Shown piece after piece: positions 13,392 to 23,564 of a DNA stretch of 64,000 nucleotides. The stretch is from Phocoenobacter atlanticus subsp. cyclopteri (lineage in GTDB: Bacteria; Pseudomonadota; Gammaproteobacteria; Enterobacterales; Pasteurellaceae): contig NZ_CP074346.1 of assembly GCF_018343795.1 (NCBI RefSeq), positions 186,001 to 250,000 on the forward strand, read 5' to 3'. Under the pieces are notes generated by a model. It saw only the letters and a list, made by a program, of their open reading frames with translations, was not told the DNA's origin and ran no database searches. The first letter of the stretch is position 1. Every line of letters begins with the position of its first letter. The position numbers were made by a program, and so were the translations under genes.

Positions 13392-14504
13392 ATGGTATAT
13401 AAAAAAATTTCTTCAAAAACTATTGTTATAAAATTTGGTACGAGTGTTTTAACTCAAGGATCATTAAACTTAAATCGTCCTCAAATGTTGGAGATTGTTC
13501 GTCAATGTACAGAACTGCATAAACAGGGTGTGAGAATAGTCATTGTTACATCAGGAGCAATAGCAGCAGGGCGACATTATCTAGGAAATCCTGAACTCCC
13601 ATCCACTATTGCGTCAAAGCAATTACTTGCTGCAGTTGGACAGAGCCAACTTATTCAAACTTGGGAAAAATTATTTGATATTTATAATATAAAAATTGGA
13701 CAAGTTTTATTAAGTCGTGCAGACATAGAAGATCGTGAACGCTTTTTAAATGCAAGAGATACTCTAAATGCAATGCTGGATAACCACATTATTCCAATTA
13801 TTAATGAAAATGATGCAGTTGCAACGGCAGAAATTAAAATTGGAGATAATGATAATTTATCTGCGCTGACTGCTATTCTTGCACAAGCTGAACAACTTTA
13901 TCTTTTAACTGATCAACAAGGGTTATTTGATAGTGATCCTCGAACGAATCCAAATGCAAAATTATTATCTGTGGTAAATCAGATTACGGATGAAATTAAA
14001 GCAATTGCGGGGGGAAGTGTATCAGGATTGGGGACAGGAGGAATGAGTACTAAAATTACGGCTGCGGATATTGCCACTCGTTCAGGGATTGAAACCATTA
14101 TTGCATCTGGTAGTGATAAAAATGTGATTATTAACTTGGCTAATGGTATAGATATTGGGACAAAATTTACAGTTGCAAATGATTTACTTGAAAGCCGTAA
14201 ACAGTGGTTATTTGCAGCTCCCATAATGGGGGCATTACAAGTTGATGATGGCGCAGAGAATGCTTTAAAACAACATAAATCTATGCTTCCCGCGGGCCTT
14301 ATTTCTGTTAATGGACGATTTTCACGAGGTGAAGTTGTTTTAATAAAAAATACACAAGACCAACCTGTTGCAAGAGGTATGGTGCGTTATAACAGTGAAG
14401 CACTGGATTTAATTAAAGGTAAAAAATCACAATATATTGAAAGTATTTTAGGTTATCAATATGGTGCAGTGGCTATTCATAGCAACGATATGGTACTTCT
14501 ATAA
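13392..14504 (+). CDS. proB: Glutamate 5-kinase
   Basis: The first enzyme of proline synthesis, phosphorylating glutamate. It is 370 residues long, with an amino-acid kinase domain (about 1-260: [42 protein letters not shown]) and a C-terminal PUA domain (about 275-360), the standard layout. The ATG follows AATGAGGACTAG. proA starts 13 bp downstream, so the two form a proBA operon. The kinase looks intact although its partner proA is broken. Confidence 0.96.
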   Translation: MVYKKISSKTIVIKFGTSVLTQGSLNLNRPQMLEIVRQCTELHKQGVRIVIVTSGAIAAGRHYLGNPELPSTIASKQLLAAVGQSQLIQTWEKLFDIYNIKIGQVLLSRADIEDRERFLNARDTLNAMLDNHIIPIINENDAVATAEIKIGDNDNLSALTAILAQAEQLYLLTDQQGLFDSDPRTNPNAKLLSVVNQITDEIKAIAGGSVSGLGTGGMSTKITAADIATRSGIETIIASGSDKNVIINLANGIDIGTKFTVANDLLESRKQWLFAAPIMGALQVDDGAENALKQHKSMLPAGLISVNGRFSRGEVVLIKNTQDQPVARGMVRYNSEALDLIKGKKSQYIESILGYQYGAVAIHSNDMVLL

Positions 14505-14517
14505 ATGAGGATATAAA

Positions 14518-15780
14518 ATGACAACAAAACTGATTGAAATAGGAAAGCGAGCTAAACAAGCTTCTTTTTAACTTGCTCAATTTTCACAGCAACAAAAAAA
14601 TAATGCTCTTGAGATTATTGCAAAAAGTTTAGAAGATCATACCGCTTCTATATTAAAAGCTAATACGCTTGATATACAAAAAGCCAAACAAAATGGGTTA
14701 AGTGATGCCTTAATTGACCGCTTGCTCCTGACAGAAGAACGTTTAATTGCTATTGCTAATGACGTACGCAATATAATTTCATTAGCTGATCCTGTTGGTC
14801 AAATTTTAGATAGTGGTCGCTTAGACAGTGGTTTAGAAATCAAACGTGTTTGTGTACCACTTGGCGTAGTGGGTGCTATTTATGAAGCACGACCTAATGT
14901 AACAATTGATATTGCAACACTGTGTTTAAAAACAGGAAATGCAGTTATTTTACGTGGTGGCAGTGAAACGCAGCATTCCAATATAGTATTAGTTGAGGTC
15001 ATTCAAAAGGCATTAAAAAAGGCAGAATTGCCTGAAAACTCCGTGCAACTCATTACTGATACCGATCGCCAATTAGTACTAGATTTACTTAAACTTGATC
15101 AATATGTGGATATGATAATCCCTCGTGGTGGGGCAAAATTACAAGAACTATGTAAACAGCATTCAACCATCCCTGTGATTATTGGAGGTATCGGGGTTTG
15201 TCATTTATTTGTAGAAGAAACGGCAAATTTGGAAAAATCCATTCCTGTTATTGAAAATGCAAAAACACAACGTCCAAGTACTTGTAATACCTTAGAAACA
15301 TTATTAGTACAACATTCTATTGCAGAACAATTTTTACCAAAACTAGCGGTACGATTACAACAAAAATTTGCAAAATTTCATTGCGATCCTACCGCTTATA
15401 AAATATTAGAAAAAGCGGGGATTGAAATTCAAGCAACCAATGATGAAAAACTACGTCAAGAATGGCTTTCTACTGATTTAAATATTGTTGTGGTGGAAAA
15501 TTTTGAACAAGCGATTACTCATATTCGTGAATATGGGAGTCAACACTCAGATGGAATTTTAACTCAAAACCCTCAATTAGCAGATTTATTTATTCGTCAA
15601 GTAGACTCTGCTTGTGTTTATGTGAATACCAGTACACGTTTTACTGATGGTGCTCAATTTGGATTAGGGGAAGAAGTCGCCGTAAGCACTCAAAAACTGC
15701 ACGCGAGAGGACCAATGGGGTTAGATGCTTTGACAACTTACAAATGGGTCTGTTCGAGTGATTATGTGAGCAGATCTTAA
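14518..15780 (+). pseudogene. proA: Gamma-glutamyl phosphate reductase, interrupted by a nonsense codon
   Basis: The second enzyme of proline synthesis. Reading from ATG 14518 gives MTTKLIEIGKRAKQASF, then TAA at 14569-14571 (codon 18), then the same frame continues [18 protein letters not shown] to a normal end at 15780, for about 420 codons. The expected residue at the stop is glutamate (GAA to TAA, one change). The remainder looks intact, including the aldehyde dehydrogenase-type segment [16 protein letters not shown] with the catalytic cysteine. The only internal restarts are late and non-ATG (for example TTG 14722) and would drop about 68 residues. A recent null allele, stop readthrough or a base-calling error are the alternatives. 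Confidence 0.85.
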
Positions 15781-15803
15781 ATGTGAGTAAATAGTTTTTG
15801 TTA

Positions 15804-15833
15804 TTTACAAATTTTTAAAAAAATGTGACCGCT
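15804..15833 (-). repeat. DNA uptake signal sequence, Apl type (inverted)
   Basis: The reverse complement reads AGCGGTCACATTTTTTT followed by an AT tract and TTTGTAAA, in the spacer between proA and the MOSC gene. Confidence 0.65.
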
Positions 15834-15865
15834 CACTAAAATAATTTTTATTAAATGAGGAAAAT

Positions 15866-16648
15866 ATGGTTATTACTCAATTATGGATTTATCCCATAAA
15901 ATCTTGTAAAGGTATTTCAGTCTCTTCCATTGATTTGTTAAAAAGTGGCTTGCGTTATGATCGTGAAATGATGATTGTTGATGAAACAGGTAAATTTGTT
16001 ACCCAACGAAGTGACAAAATCTTGGCTCATATTGACGTGGAGTTAGTTGATCAAACAAAAGTTAAACTTTATTTTAACCATCGTTCAGTGATATTTGAAA
16101 AACAATATATTAACAAAGTGAATACAACAGTGTGGCGACGAGACGTGCCTGCATTTGATCAAGGCGATGATGTTGCCATTTTCCTAAGTGAGATTATTGG
16201 GCGTCCTGTTCGTTTATTTGCCACTCGTCCAGAGGATACTTTTAATACACGGAAGAATATTCTTTTTCAAGATGGTCAAGCAGTGCATTTATTAACAGAA
16301 TCTTCATTAGAACACGCTCAACAGTCACTCGCTGATTTTCACATTGATGTACAACGTTTTCGTCCTAATATTGTGATTGGCAAAAGTACACCTGATGAAC
16401 AATTAACTGCTTTTATAGAAGATAGTTGGCAGAAAATACATACAAAACAAATTGAATTAACCATTACAAAGCTTTGTGAACGCTGTGCTATTCCAAGTAT
16501 TAATCCTCAAACACTAGAGAAAGAGAGGGCAGTAGATCATTATCTTAAACAATATCGGATTATTGATAAAAAGCCGATGTTTGGCGTTTGTGGTTATGGT
16601 TCTAAATTAGGCATACTAAAAGTTGGTGACAGCATACAATATGAATAA
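15866..16648 (+). CDS. MOSC domain protein (YcbX-like)
   Basis: A 260-residue protein with an N-terminal MOSC beta-barrel domain (YPIKSCKGISV near residues 9-19) and a C-terminal MOSC domain (about 110-255) with the conserved segment LCERCAIPSINPQT, where a cysteine binds a molybdenum cofactor sulfur. E. coli YcbX has an extra C-terminal ferredoxin domain, which is absent here. Such proteins take part in reduction of N-hydroxylated base analogues. The ATG follows AATGAGGAAAAT. No molybdenum-cofactor genes are nearby. Confidence 0.85.
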   Translation: MVITQLWIYPIKSCKGISVSSIDLLKSGLRYDREMMIVDETGKFVTQRSDKILAHIDVELVDQTKVKLYFNHRSVIFEKQYINKVNTTVWRRDVPAFDQGDDVAIFLSEIIGRPVRLFATRPEDTFNTRKNILFQDGQAVHLLTESSLEHAQQSLADFHIDVQRFRPNIVIGKSTPDEQLTAFIEDSWQKIHTKQIELTITKLCERCAIPSINPQTLEKERAVDHYLKQYRIIDKKPMFGVCGYGSKLGILKVGDSIQYE

Positions 16649-16734
16649 AATAGCAAATAATTGATCTAAATTTATTCCGCTTTAAGCTATTGCTTGTTAA
16701 ACTACACCTAATTTATTTAGATAGGAATAAAGTA

Positions 16735-17949
16735 ATGAAAAGTACCGATATTACCATTATTGGCGGTGGAATGGTGGGGTTGGCAGTAGCTGCATTGTTA
16801 GAAAATACGAATTGTCAAATCACGATTATTGAACGTTCCACACCTTTTTTTGATCCTAATTTATTGACTCATCGAGTCAGTGCCATTAATTTTGCAAGTC
16901 AGACAATGCTAGAAAAATTAGGGGTATGGCAGTTTATTTCAGAGAATAAAAAATCCTCTTATTCTAAAATGCACATTTGGGAAAAAGACAGCTTTGCTAA
17001 AATTGAATTTGATAATACCGCAAATGAAATTAAATCTTTGGGTTTAGAGCAGCTCGGCTTTATTATTGAAAATCAGCATATTCAAAATGCATTGTGGCAA
17101 CAAGTGAGCAAGCAACCAAATGTAGAAATTATCTTAGCTCAACCACAAACTCTCTCCATTAATGAAACTGGTGCATTTTTAACTTTAGATAATAATGAAA
17201 TGTTGACGTCTAAATTGGTGATTGGTGCTGATGGTGCAAATTCTTGGGTTCGTTCACAAATGAATATGCCTTTAATTTCAAAAGATTATCAACATACTGC
17301 TTTAGTTTGTAATGTAAAAACACAACAACCCCACCAACAAAAAGCGTGGCAAATTTTCTCACCTGATAGCATTCTTGCTTTTCTTCCTTTGAATGATGAA
17401 TATCATTGTTCTATTGTATGGTCACTTCCTCCAGAAAAAGCCAAAACCTTATTAAACTGTGATGTTATAGCGTTTAATAAAGCCTTAACAATTGCATTTG
17501 ATAATAAGTTAGGTTTGTGTGAACTAGTGACAGATTTGCAAAATCCTAGAGGGATCTACCCGCTTACCGCTCGTTATTGCCGTGATTTTGCACAAAATAG
17601 AATTGCGTTAGTAGGTGACGCAGCACATACTATTCATCCTCTGGCAGGTCTTGGCGTTAATTTAGGTTTTGCTGATGCAATGGAAATGGCAACCCAGATT
17701 AAAACTAATTTAGAAAAAAATGTAGATATTGGTGAATATCGTCATTTGCGAGAGTATGAAAGAAAAAGAAAGGTGGAAGCAGTGAAACTTTTAGGTGCGA
17801 TGGGCGTTTTAAAAGAGACTTTTTCAGGGGATAATCCCGTTAAAAAATTGCTACGAGGAGTTGGGCTCAGTTTAACCAATCAATTACCTTTAGTAAAAAG
17901 TACATTAATAATACAAGCTGTTGGACTACCATCTATCTCTAAGATATAA
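16735..17949 (+). CDS. FAD-dependent ubiquinone-biosynthesis hydroxylase (UbiH/UbiF/UbiI family)
   Basis: A flavoprotein monooxygenase of 404 residues. The N-terminal dinucleotide-binding motif TIIGGGMVGLAVAALL, GADGANSWVR near residue 164 and the family signature LVGDAAHTIHPLAGLGVNLG near residue 295 are all present. Members hydroxylate the ring of ubiquinone precursors. I cannot decide between UbiI (VisC), UbiF and UbiH from sequence alone. The start at 16735 is chosen over an upstream in-frame codon because ATAGGAATAA precedes it and the protein begins MKSTDITIIGGG as in relatives. Confidence 0.85.
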   Translation: MKSTDITIIGGGMVGLAVAALLENTNCQITIIERSTPFFDPNLLTHRVSAINFASQTMLEKLGVWQFISENKKSSYSKMHIWEKDSFAKIEFDNTANEIKSLGLEQLGFIIENQHIQNALWQQVSKQPNVEIILAQPQTLSINETGAFLTLDNNEMLTSKLVIGADGANSWVRSQMNMPLISKDYQHTALVCNVKTQQPHQQKAWQIFSPDSILAFLPLNDEYHCSIVWSLPPEKAKTLLNCDVIAFNKALTIAFDNKLGLCELVTDLQNPRGIYPLTARYCRDFAQNRIALVGDAAHTIHPLAGLGVNLGFADAMEMATQIKTNLEKNVDIGEYRHLREYERKRKVEAVKLLGAMGVLKETFSGDNPVKKLLRGVGLSLTNQLPLVKSTLIIQAVGLPSISKI

Positions 17950-18009
17950 TGCGATAATCAATCTACGTATTGATTAATTTGATTTTTAACTTTAACTAAG
18001 GAATGTTAA

Positions 18010-18546
18010 ATGAATAATGTTAAGAAAGTTGGTCTTATTGCTTTATTGTCTATTTTTTTGATAGGCTGTGAGAAAATAAATAGTACAAAAACTTCAAATG
18101 ATACCAAACAGGATGTAATGGTTTCTGTTGTTGAACCAAAGGAAGAATTTAAACAACTGATGGATTTAGATCAAGCATTTAATCCTGCATTAGAGACCGT
18201 TCAGAAGGAAGTTATGCAAGCGGCAGCAAACAAAGATAAGGCAGCCCTTAATGTAGCCTCTGGAAAGTTCTTTGTTTTAATTGAAGATACAATAAAAAAA
18301 TATAGTAATCTTAATCTTCAAGATACAGAAGTAAAAGGCTTACGTGATAAGATGGTATCTGTATTACAGCAAACCATTGATTTTACTAAAAAAGCACAAC
18401 AGATTCAAAGTGAGGAAGAGAAAAACGCATTAATTATGGAAAAAAATTCATTAATTACCAATGCTCAAGCTCTTCAAACAATCCAAACCAAATTAGCAGT
18501 AAAATTTGGTTTTCTTCAAGATACATCAATAGATGATAAAAAGTAA
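18010..18546 (+). CDS. Predicted lipoprotein, unknown function
   Basis: A 178-residue protein with a lipoprotein signal peptide ending in lipobox LIGC (Cys20). The mature part is rich in Lys, Gln and Glu and predicted largely helical (AAANKDKAAL, FTKKAQQIQSEEEKNALIMEKN), suggesting a coiled helical periplasmic domain. I do not recognise the family. It follows the hydroxylase by 60 bp with its own AAGGAATG Shine-Dalgarno and ends at a strong terminator. Confidence 0.75.
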   Translation: MNNVKKVGLIALLSIFLIGCEKINSTKTSNDTKQDVMVSVVEPKEEFKQLMDLDQAFNPALETVQKEVMQAAANKDKAALNVASGKFFVLIEDTIKKYSNLNLQDTEVKGLRDKMVSVLQQTIDFTKKAQQIQSEEEKNALIMEKNSLITNAQALQTIQTKLAVKFGFLQDTSIDDKK

Positions 18547-18561
18547 AAGAACCGTTTAGAT

Positions 18562-18600
18562 AAAAAGAGCAAATTTAGTTTTTAAATTTGCTCTTTTTTT
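18562..18600. terminator. Terminator after the lipoprotein gene
   Basis: AAAAAGAGCAAATTTA and its complement flank a short loop and end in TTTTTTT, a strong intrinsic terminator 15 bp after the lipoprotein stop. Confidence 0.85.
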
Positions 18601-18744
18601 ACTCCGATATTAAATTCAAGTATTAAAAAAGTACAGTTTCTTAATGTTCACTAATTTGAATAACGATTGATAAATCTCCTCTCTTTAAACCACGGGTATT
18701 ACTCGCAGAATAAAAAATTAAGAATTAAATACTTCTTATTTTTT

Positions 18745-19952
18745 CAGGGCAACCGCGTACTTTGTCTATAAATTAATCACACACACCAAAAATAAGCTCA
18801 GACCTCATTTCATCAGACCAGCCAGCTGATTTCAGCTTGCTTTTCATACTATTTTTAGTTGGATGTAGTCGTGCTAAATTAAGCCCTAAACGCTTAATTA
18901 TTGCCATATTTTCAACGCCATCCCCCAAATAAATCGTACTATCATCTTCTTTAAAAACAACATCAAGTACCCAATGCGCTTTATTTTCAACTTCCCAATG
19001 ACCCCTAATATATTTCGCAAAGTCTTCGCAAGGAACATCTAAGCTACTGATATAAAATACTTTTTCTTCACTTTTCTTGCCATTGTCTTCTCTTATCCTA
19101 TGAACTTGAATAAGGCTTTTAATTCCTGTCCAACCTTGAGATTCCAAAAGCCAATCACTTATTGGTAATTTTGAATAATACCGTTGATCTATTCGACTTC
19201 TTTCACAGTTAACTTCTTGAAATTTATCTATTTTTATTGATTTTTCTCGCACTACTTTATGAAAATAACTTTCTATTTCGTTTCTAAATTTCTTATGATT
19301 ATTTTTCAATGGCATCACATAATCACTCTTCTTTTCTATGATTTTCTTCGCTATTTTCTTTTGCGTATTCATCGCATCTACCGTAATGACGGCTTGATTT
19401 AGCTCTAAAATATCTATCATTTCTAGAATGCTTTCATTCTCATTTTTCTTACCTTTGGACTTATTTTGAGCTAAAATTAATCCTCTTGAACAGCTCCAAG
19501 CCGTAATACTATGTAGCGCATTATGAGGCTCTAAATGTGAACTGTTTTTTAATGTTTTACCATCTATTGCAATACACTCTTTACCTTGTGACTTTCGTAT
19601 CTCATTGATAAAATTAATAAAAATATAATTTAATTTCTCAGGATTTATCCGTCTTACAATACGAGCAATCGTATCATCAACAGGAATACCATTTTTAAAA
19701 TCTCGGTATTTTCGTAACCATTTTATATTCAATTTACCAAACTGATGAATTTCACTCCATCCTTCTGCACCTGATATTACCGCACTTACGACAAGAAAAA
19801 TAACATCTAAGAAGTCATGTTTTTTGTTTATATCTTTGCGAGGGTCTTCCAAATCTTTAAAAGCTGATAATATATTCATTTTTACACCTATTTGTTATTG
19901 AATAATAGGTGCTATTAGATCATATTTTTAAGAAAAGTGCGATCTTGCCCTG
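18745..19952 (-). mobile_element. ISAs1-family insertion sequence, copy 1
   Basis: A complete 1208-bp element whose ends were set by comparison with the copy at 57063-58270. Both ends begin CAGGGCAA as imperfect terminal inverted repeats. It is flanked by a perfect 10-bp target duplication CTTATTTTTT (18735-18744 and 19953-19962). It contains one transposase gene on the minus strand. The insertion lies in the spacer upstream of the permease gene at 20046, leaving about 93 bp between IS end and start codon. Confidence 0.95.
18773..19879 (-). CDS. ISAs1-family (H-repeat-like) DDE transposase
   Basis: A 368-residue transposase. The N-terminal region with LEDPRKDINKKHDFLDVIFL, the catalytic stretch ECIAIDGKTLKNS (first D), VITVDAMNTQKKIA (second D) and the late RGHWEVENKAHWVLDVVFKED (catalytic Glu region) are typical of the ISAs1/H-repeat family. 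It is intact, with no frameshift or stop. The copy at 57136 differs at only four residues that I can see (K/E, K/N, K/R, M/I). Confidence 0.95.
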   Translation of the reverse strand: MNILSAFKDLEDPRKDINKKHDFLDVIFLVVSAVISGAEGWSEIHQFGKLNIKWLRKYRDFKNGIPVDDTIARIVRRINPEKLNYIFINFINEIRKSQGKECIAIDGKTLKNSSHLEPHNALHSITAWSCSRGLILAQNKSKGKKNENESILEMIDILELNQAVITVDAMNTQKKIAKKIIEKKSDYVMPLKNNHKKFRNEIESYFHKVVREKSIKIDKFQEVNCERSRIDQRYYSKLPISDWLLESQGWTGIKSLIQVHRIREDNGKKSEEKVFYISSLDVPCEDFAKYIRGHWEVENKAHWVLDVVFKEDDSTIYLGDGVENMAIIKRLGLNLARLHPTKNSMKSKLKSAGWSDEMRSELIFGVCD

Positions 19953-20045
19953 CTTATTTTTTAATGTTGCTTAAAAAATACTAGACAATTGTAATTTTTT
20001 CATTACAGTATTAATTTAATTCTAATAAAAAAGAGGTCAAATACA

Positions 20046-21428
20046 ATGTTATCAAATGAAGTTGTTATCTCAATTATTGCATTGCTTGTTTTAAGCTTAT
20101 TGCGAATAAATGTAATAATTGCACTTATTATTTCAGCCTTAATTTGCGGTATTATCGGAAATTATGGTGTTGATGGTATCGCGTTTTCAGATGCCGTATC
20201 TAAAACTATCAGTAGTTTCTCTAGTGGTCTAGGTGGAGGTGCTGAAACTGCAATGAATTATGCCGTCTTAGGTGCTTTTGCCGTTGCACTTTCTAAATCT
20301 GGTGTCACAGATTTACTTTCTTATAAAATCATTCAACATTTTGGAAAGCAACCTTCTGGTCGTTCAGTATTTTGGTTTAAATATATTCTACTATTTGTGT
20401 TAGTGGCATTTTCTATGTCATCACAAAATATTATCCCAATCCATATCGCCTTTATTCCAATTGTTGTGCCACCATTACTTAGTGTGATGAATCAACTGAA
20501 AATGGATCGTCGAGCAGTGGCTTGTGCATTAACTTTTGGTCTAACAGCAACTTATATGTTAATTCCTGCTGGATTTGGTCAAATCTTTATTCAAAGCGTA
20601 TTGGTTAAGAATATTAATATGGCAGGAGCAGATTTGGGAATAACCACTTCTGTAATAGAAGTATCAAAAGCAATGTTAATTCCTGTTCTAGGTATGATTT
20701 TAGGTTTGTTATTTGCCTTTTTTGTAAGCTATCGTAAACCACGTACTTATATAGAAGATGCTCCTGAACCAACCGCTGAAAGTATTGAAGAGCGAGTAGC
20801 AAGAGTGAAACCTTTCCATATTGGCGTGAGTATTACCGCCATGGTTATTACTTGTGCCGTACAACTTATAACCGGCTCAACAATTATGGGCGGACTTGCA
20901 GGTTTAATTATTTTTGCACTTGGCGGTATCTTTAAACTAAAAGAGAGTAATGATATTTTCCAGCAAGGTTTACGTTTAATGGCGATGATCGGATTTGTGA
21001 TGATTGCTGCCTCAGGCTTTGCCAATGTTGTAAATTCAACCGGTGGTGTTCCTGAGTTAGTGACGGCATTAAGTAATACTATTGGAGCAGATAACAAAGG
21101 CTTAGCCGCATTTTTAATGTTGTTAGTGGGTCTCTTCATTACAATGGGGATTGGTTCATCTTTCTCAACAGTACCTATTATTGCGTCCATTTATGTGCCA
21201 CTTTGTTTATCCTTTGGATTTTCTCCACTCGCAACTGTTTCTATTGTAGGCGTTGCTGCGGCACTTGGTGATGCGGGTTCTCCAGCATCAGATTCAACCT
21301 TAGGTCCAACATCAGGTCTAAATGCGGATGGTAAACACGACCATATTTGGGATTCTGTGGTTCCTACCTTTTTACACTTTAATATTCCATTGTTAGCATT
21401 TGGCTGGATTGCTGCGATGATTTTGTAA
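20046..21428 (+). CDS. Na+/H+ antiporter-family permease (NhaC/YuiF-like)
   Basis: A 460-residue inner-membrane transporter with about 11-12 hydrophobic segments spread over its length. The glycine/serine-rich SFSSGLGGGAETAMNYAVLG near residue 58 and the C-terminal GDAGSPASDSTLGPTSGLN near residue 412 are features of the Na+/H+ antiporter family that includes YuiF, some members of which move amino acids. The substrate is unknown. AAAGAGGTCAAAT precedes the ATG. IS copy 1 sits about 93 bp upstream and has split the original upstream region, so expression may be changed. Confidence 0.8.
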   Translation: MLSNEVVISIIALLVLSLLRINVIIALIISALICGIIGNYGVDGIAFSDAVSKTISSFSSGLGGGAETAMNYAVLGAFAVALSKSGVTDLLSYKIIQHFGKQPSGRSVFWFKYILLFVLVAFSMSSQNIIPIHIAFIPIVVPPLLSVMNQLKMDRRAVACALTFGLTATYMLIPAGFGQIFIQSVLVKNINMAGADLGITTSVIEVSKAMLIPVLGMILGLLFAFFVSYRKPRTYIEDAPEPTAESIEERVARVKPFHIGVSITAMVITCAVQLITGSTIMGGLAGLIIFALGGIFKLKESNDIFQQGLRLMAMIGFVMIAASGFANVVNSTGGVPELVTALSNTIGADNKGLAAFLMLLVGLFITMGIGSSFSTVPIIASIYVPLCLSFGFSPLATVSIVGVAAALGDAGSPASDSTLGPTSGLNADGKHDHIWDSVVPTFLHFNIPLLAFGWIAAMIL

Positions 21429-21474
21429 GTAAAAATATGACACCTAGAAAGTGGGTTCCAATTTTAAGTACATT

Positions 21475-21500
21475 AAAAGCACCAAAATAGGTGCTTTTTT
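21475..21500. terminator. Bidirectional terminator, permease/hemA
   Basis: AAAAGCACC pairs with GGTGCTTTT around AAAATA, followed by T residues. It lies between convergent genes. Confidence 0.8.
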
Positions 21501-21520
21501 ATTTCTATATTATCTGTCAT

Positions 21521-22834
21521 TTATTTACAAGGTTTATCTAACCTTAAATTCCTTGAAAAACATTGTAACCCTTTCACATTATCTGATTTTGCCATATCTT
21601 GCAAAGTGGCGGTTGGACAATGTAATAATTGATTAGTTAATTTATAGCTTAGCTCAGTCAACACTTTTTGAGGATCTTCCCCTTGGGCAAGAGAATATTG
21701 TGCTTTTTCTAATAATTGTAAACGTATTTGTTCCGCATTTTGGCGATAAGATTTGATTAAATCCCTAGATTGCAATTGCTTTAGCCATTCAAAGAAAGCT
21801 CGACACTCTTGGTAAACAATATTTTTAGCTTGCTCTGCTGCAAGTTGACGTTGGGCTAAATTTTGATTGATAATCGCCTCTAAATCATCCACATTATAGG
21901 CATATACACCCTCTAACTTATCAACGCCCTCTTCAATATCACAAGGAACGGCAATATCAATTAATAACAAAGGAGCAAAATAGCGAGATTGTTGAGCCTG
22001 CGTAATCATCTCCTTAGAAATAAGAGGCTCACTGGCTCCTGTTGAGCTAATCACAATATCGGCTTTATTTAATCCTATTTGTAACTGATCTAAAGATAAA
22101 ATTTCCATTTCACCTATTTTTTCTTGTAACTGTTCAGCTCGTGCTTTTGTACGATTAGCAACCATCAAATTTTTCGCATTATGTTGTACAAGATAACGAC
22201 AGACTAACTCAATGGTTTCCCCCGCGCCCACCATTAAAAAATGAATTTTTGAAAAATCATCAAAAATTTGACGAGCTAACCCACAGGCGGCGTAGGCAAC
22301 AGAAACAGCACTACCACCAATATCCGTTTCTGAACGAACTCGTTTTGCGGTACTAAATGTTTTCTGAAATAAACGAGATAACTTAATTGAAAAAGTCATT
22401 TTTTGTGTTAAATAAAATTGCTCACTTTGTTGATATGCTTTTTTCACTTGTCCTAAAATTTGAGGTTCACCTAAAACCAGAGAGTCTAAGCCACAAGCAA
22501 CAGACATTAAATGTTCTGCAGCATCAAAGTTTTGCTTAAAATAGATAGATTGCTGTAATTCAACTAGATCAAGATGATGAAATTTAGATAACCAAGTGAC
22601 ACAATGATTACACCATTGAATATTTGCAGGATTATTAGACTGAGGAGGAATTTTTGAATGATGAAAATAAATTTCTGTACGATTACAAGTGGATAAAATA
22701 ACAGCACTTTCTGCTAATTTTTGTTGTGAAATTTGTGTTAAAGCAACAGCAAGATGCTCATCCACAAAAGCAATTTTCTCACGTAATTTTACTGAGGCAG
22801 TTTTATGATTGATACCCACAACAAGAATTGTCAT
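21521..22834 (-). CDS. hemA: Glutamyl-tRNA reductase
   Basis: Reduces Glu-tRNA to glutamate-1-semialdehyde, the first step of C5 haem synthesis. It is 437 residues long. [14 protein letters not shown] lies at the N-terminus, the catalytic cysteine is in STCNRTEIY near residue 50, [11 protein letters not shown] follows near 120, an NADPH-binding [11 protein letters not shown] near 200, and a helical dimerisation tail ends the protein. No prfA or hemK follows it here. It is convergent with the permease gene. Confidence 0.95.
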   Translation of the reverse strand: MTILVVGINHKTASVKLREKIAFVDEHLAVALTQISQQKLAESAVILSTCNRTEIYFHHSKIPPQSNNPANIQWCNHCVTWLSKFHHLDLVELQQSIYFKQNFDAAEHLMSVACGLDSLVLGEPQILGQVKKAYQQSEQFYLTQKMTFSIKLSRLFQKTFSTAKRVRSETDIGGSAVSVAYAACGLARQIFDDFSKIHFLMVGAGETIELVCRYLVQHNAKNLMVANRTKARAEQLQEKIGEMEILSLDQLQIGLNKADIVISSTGASEPLISKEMITQAQQSRYFAPLLLIDIAVPCDIEEGVDKLEGVYAYNVDDLEAIINQNLAQRQLAAEQAKNIVYQECRAFFEWLKQLQSRDLIKSYRQNAEQIRLQLLEKAQYSLAQGEDPQKVLTELSYKLTNQLLHCPTATLQDMAKSDNVKGLQCFSRNLRLDKPCK

Positions 22835-22929
22835 TTTAACCCACTATAAAAAAATAAAAATCTCTCAAACCAGAGAGGCAAGAGAGACATTTTAAACAAT
22901 CTGAAATTTGTTGCAACTTTGTCGTTTTT

Positions 22930-23373
22930 TTAGTCAGAAAGTTTTTCTACTTTTAACGTTATTCCTTCCACATCAACCACCTTAACCAAATCATTGACGT
23001 TTAATTGCATACCTTCAACCTTCCAAGTGGTATCGGCAAATTTAGCACGAACAGCACCACTATCTAAAATTTCAACCACACGCCCTTGTTTACCAAGCAT
23101 TGCGTGATCTCGCTGATTTAGAAAAGAAGCCTCATCGGGTTCTAAATTTTTTCTTTGTTGATAACGCCACCAAAGAAAACTAAAAATAGAGGCTAACACA
23201 GCAAAAATTGCAAATTGCCACGAAATGGAAATGTTAAAAACAGCGACTATTCCTGCCATAATCATTGCGGCAAAACCCCACCACATAAAGAATACGCCAG
23301 ATAAAAACACCTCTAAAATAAGTAATACAAAACCCGCAATTAACCAACTATTCCAAGCAGTAAACCATTCCAT
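22930..23373 (-). CDS. NfeD family membrane protein (YbbK type)
   Basis: A 147-residue protein with about three N-terminal membrane segments (residues 8-75) and a C-terminal soluble OB-fold-like NfeD domain (about 90-147) with MLGKQGRVVEIL and VKVVDVEGITLKVEKL. NfeD proteins normally partner SPFH/band-7 proteins such as QmcA at the membrane, but none is adjacent here. Upstream on the same strand is lepA, 191 bp away, with an inverted uptake-signal pair between them. Confidence 0.85.
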   Translation of the reverse strand: MEWFTAWNSWLIAGFVLLILEVFLSGVFFMWWGFAAMIMAGIVAVFNISISWQFAIFAVLASIFSFLWWRYQQRKNLEPDEASFLNQRDHAMLGKQGRVVEILDSGAVRAKFADTTWKVEGMQLNVNDLVKVVDVEGITLKVEKLSD

Positions 23374-23496
23374 TTATTTCTCCTTAATTTCCTAAATATC
23401 ACAATTTTATAAAAATATGCAATACTATATTTTGTGATAAAAATAACCGATCTACTAAGAAATATCAATTATTTCTCACTGAAAAAACAAAATATA

Positions 23497-23548
23497 GCGG
23501 TGACATCGTAATCAAAATTTGCAAATTTCAAACAAAATGTCACCGCTT
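23497..23548. repeat. Inverted pair of uptake signal sequences between lepA and the NfeD gene
   Basis: AGCGGTGACAT (23497-23507) and ATGTCACCGCT (23538-23548) form an 11-bp stem, followed on the right by TTATTTTT. The right half includes TTTGCAAA and looks like an uptake signal on the minus strand. The hairpin could terminate lepA transcription, a known use of paired uptake signals. Confidence 0.6.
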
Positions 23549-23564
23549 ATTTTTAGATTAAAAA

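Noticed and set aside
18601-18734. Riboswitch upstream of the permease, split by the IS.
   Set aside because: I could not identify any known riboswitch consensus in the sequence on either side of the insertion.
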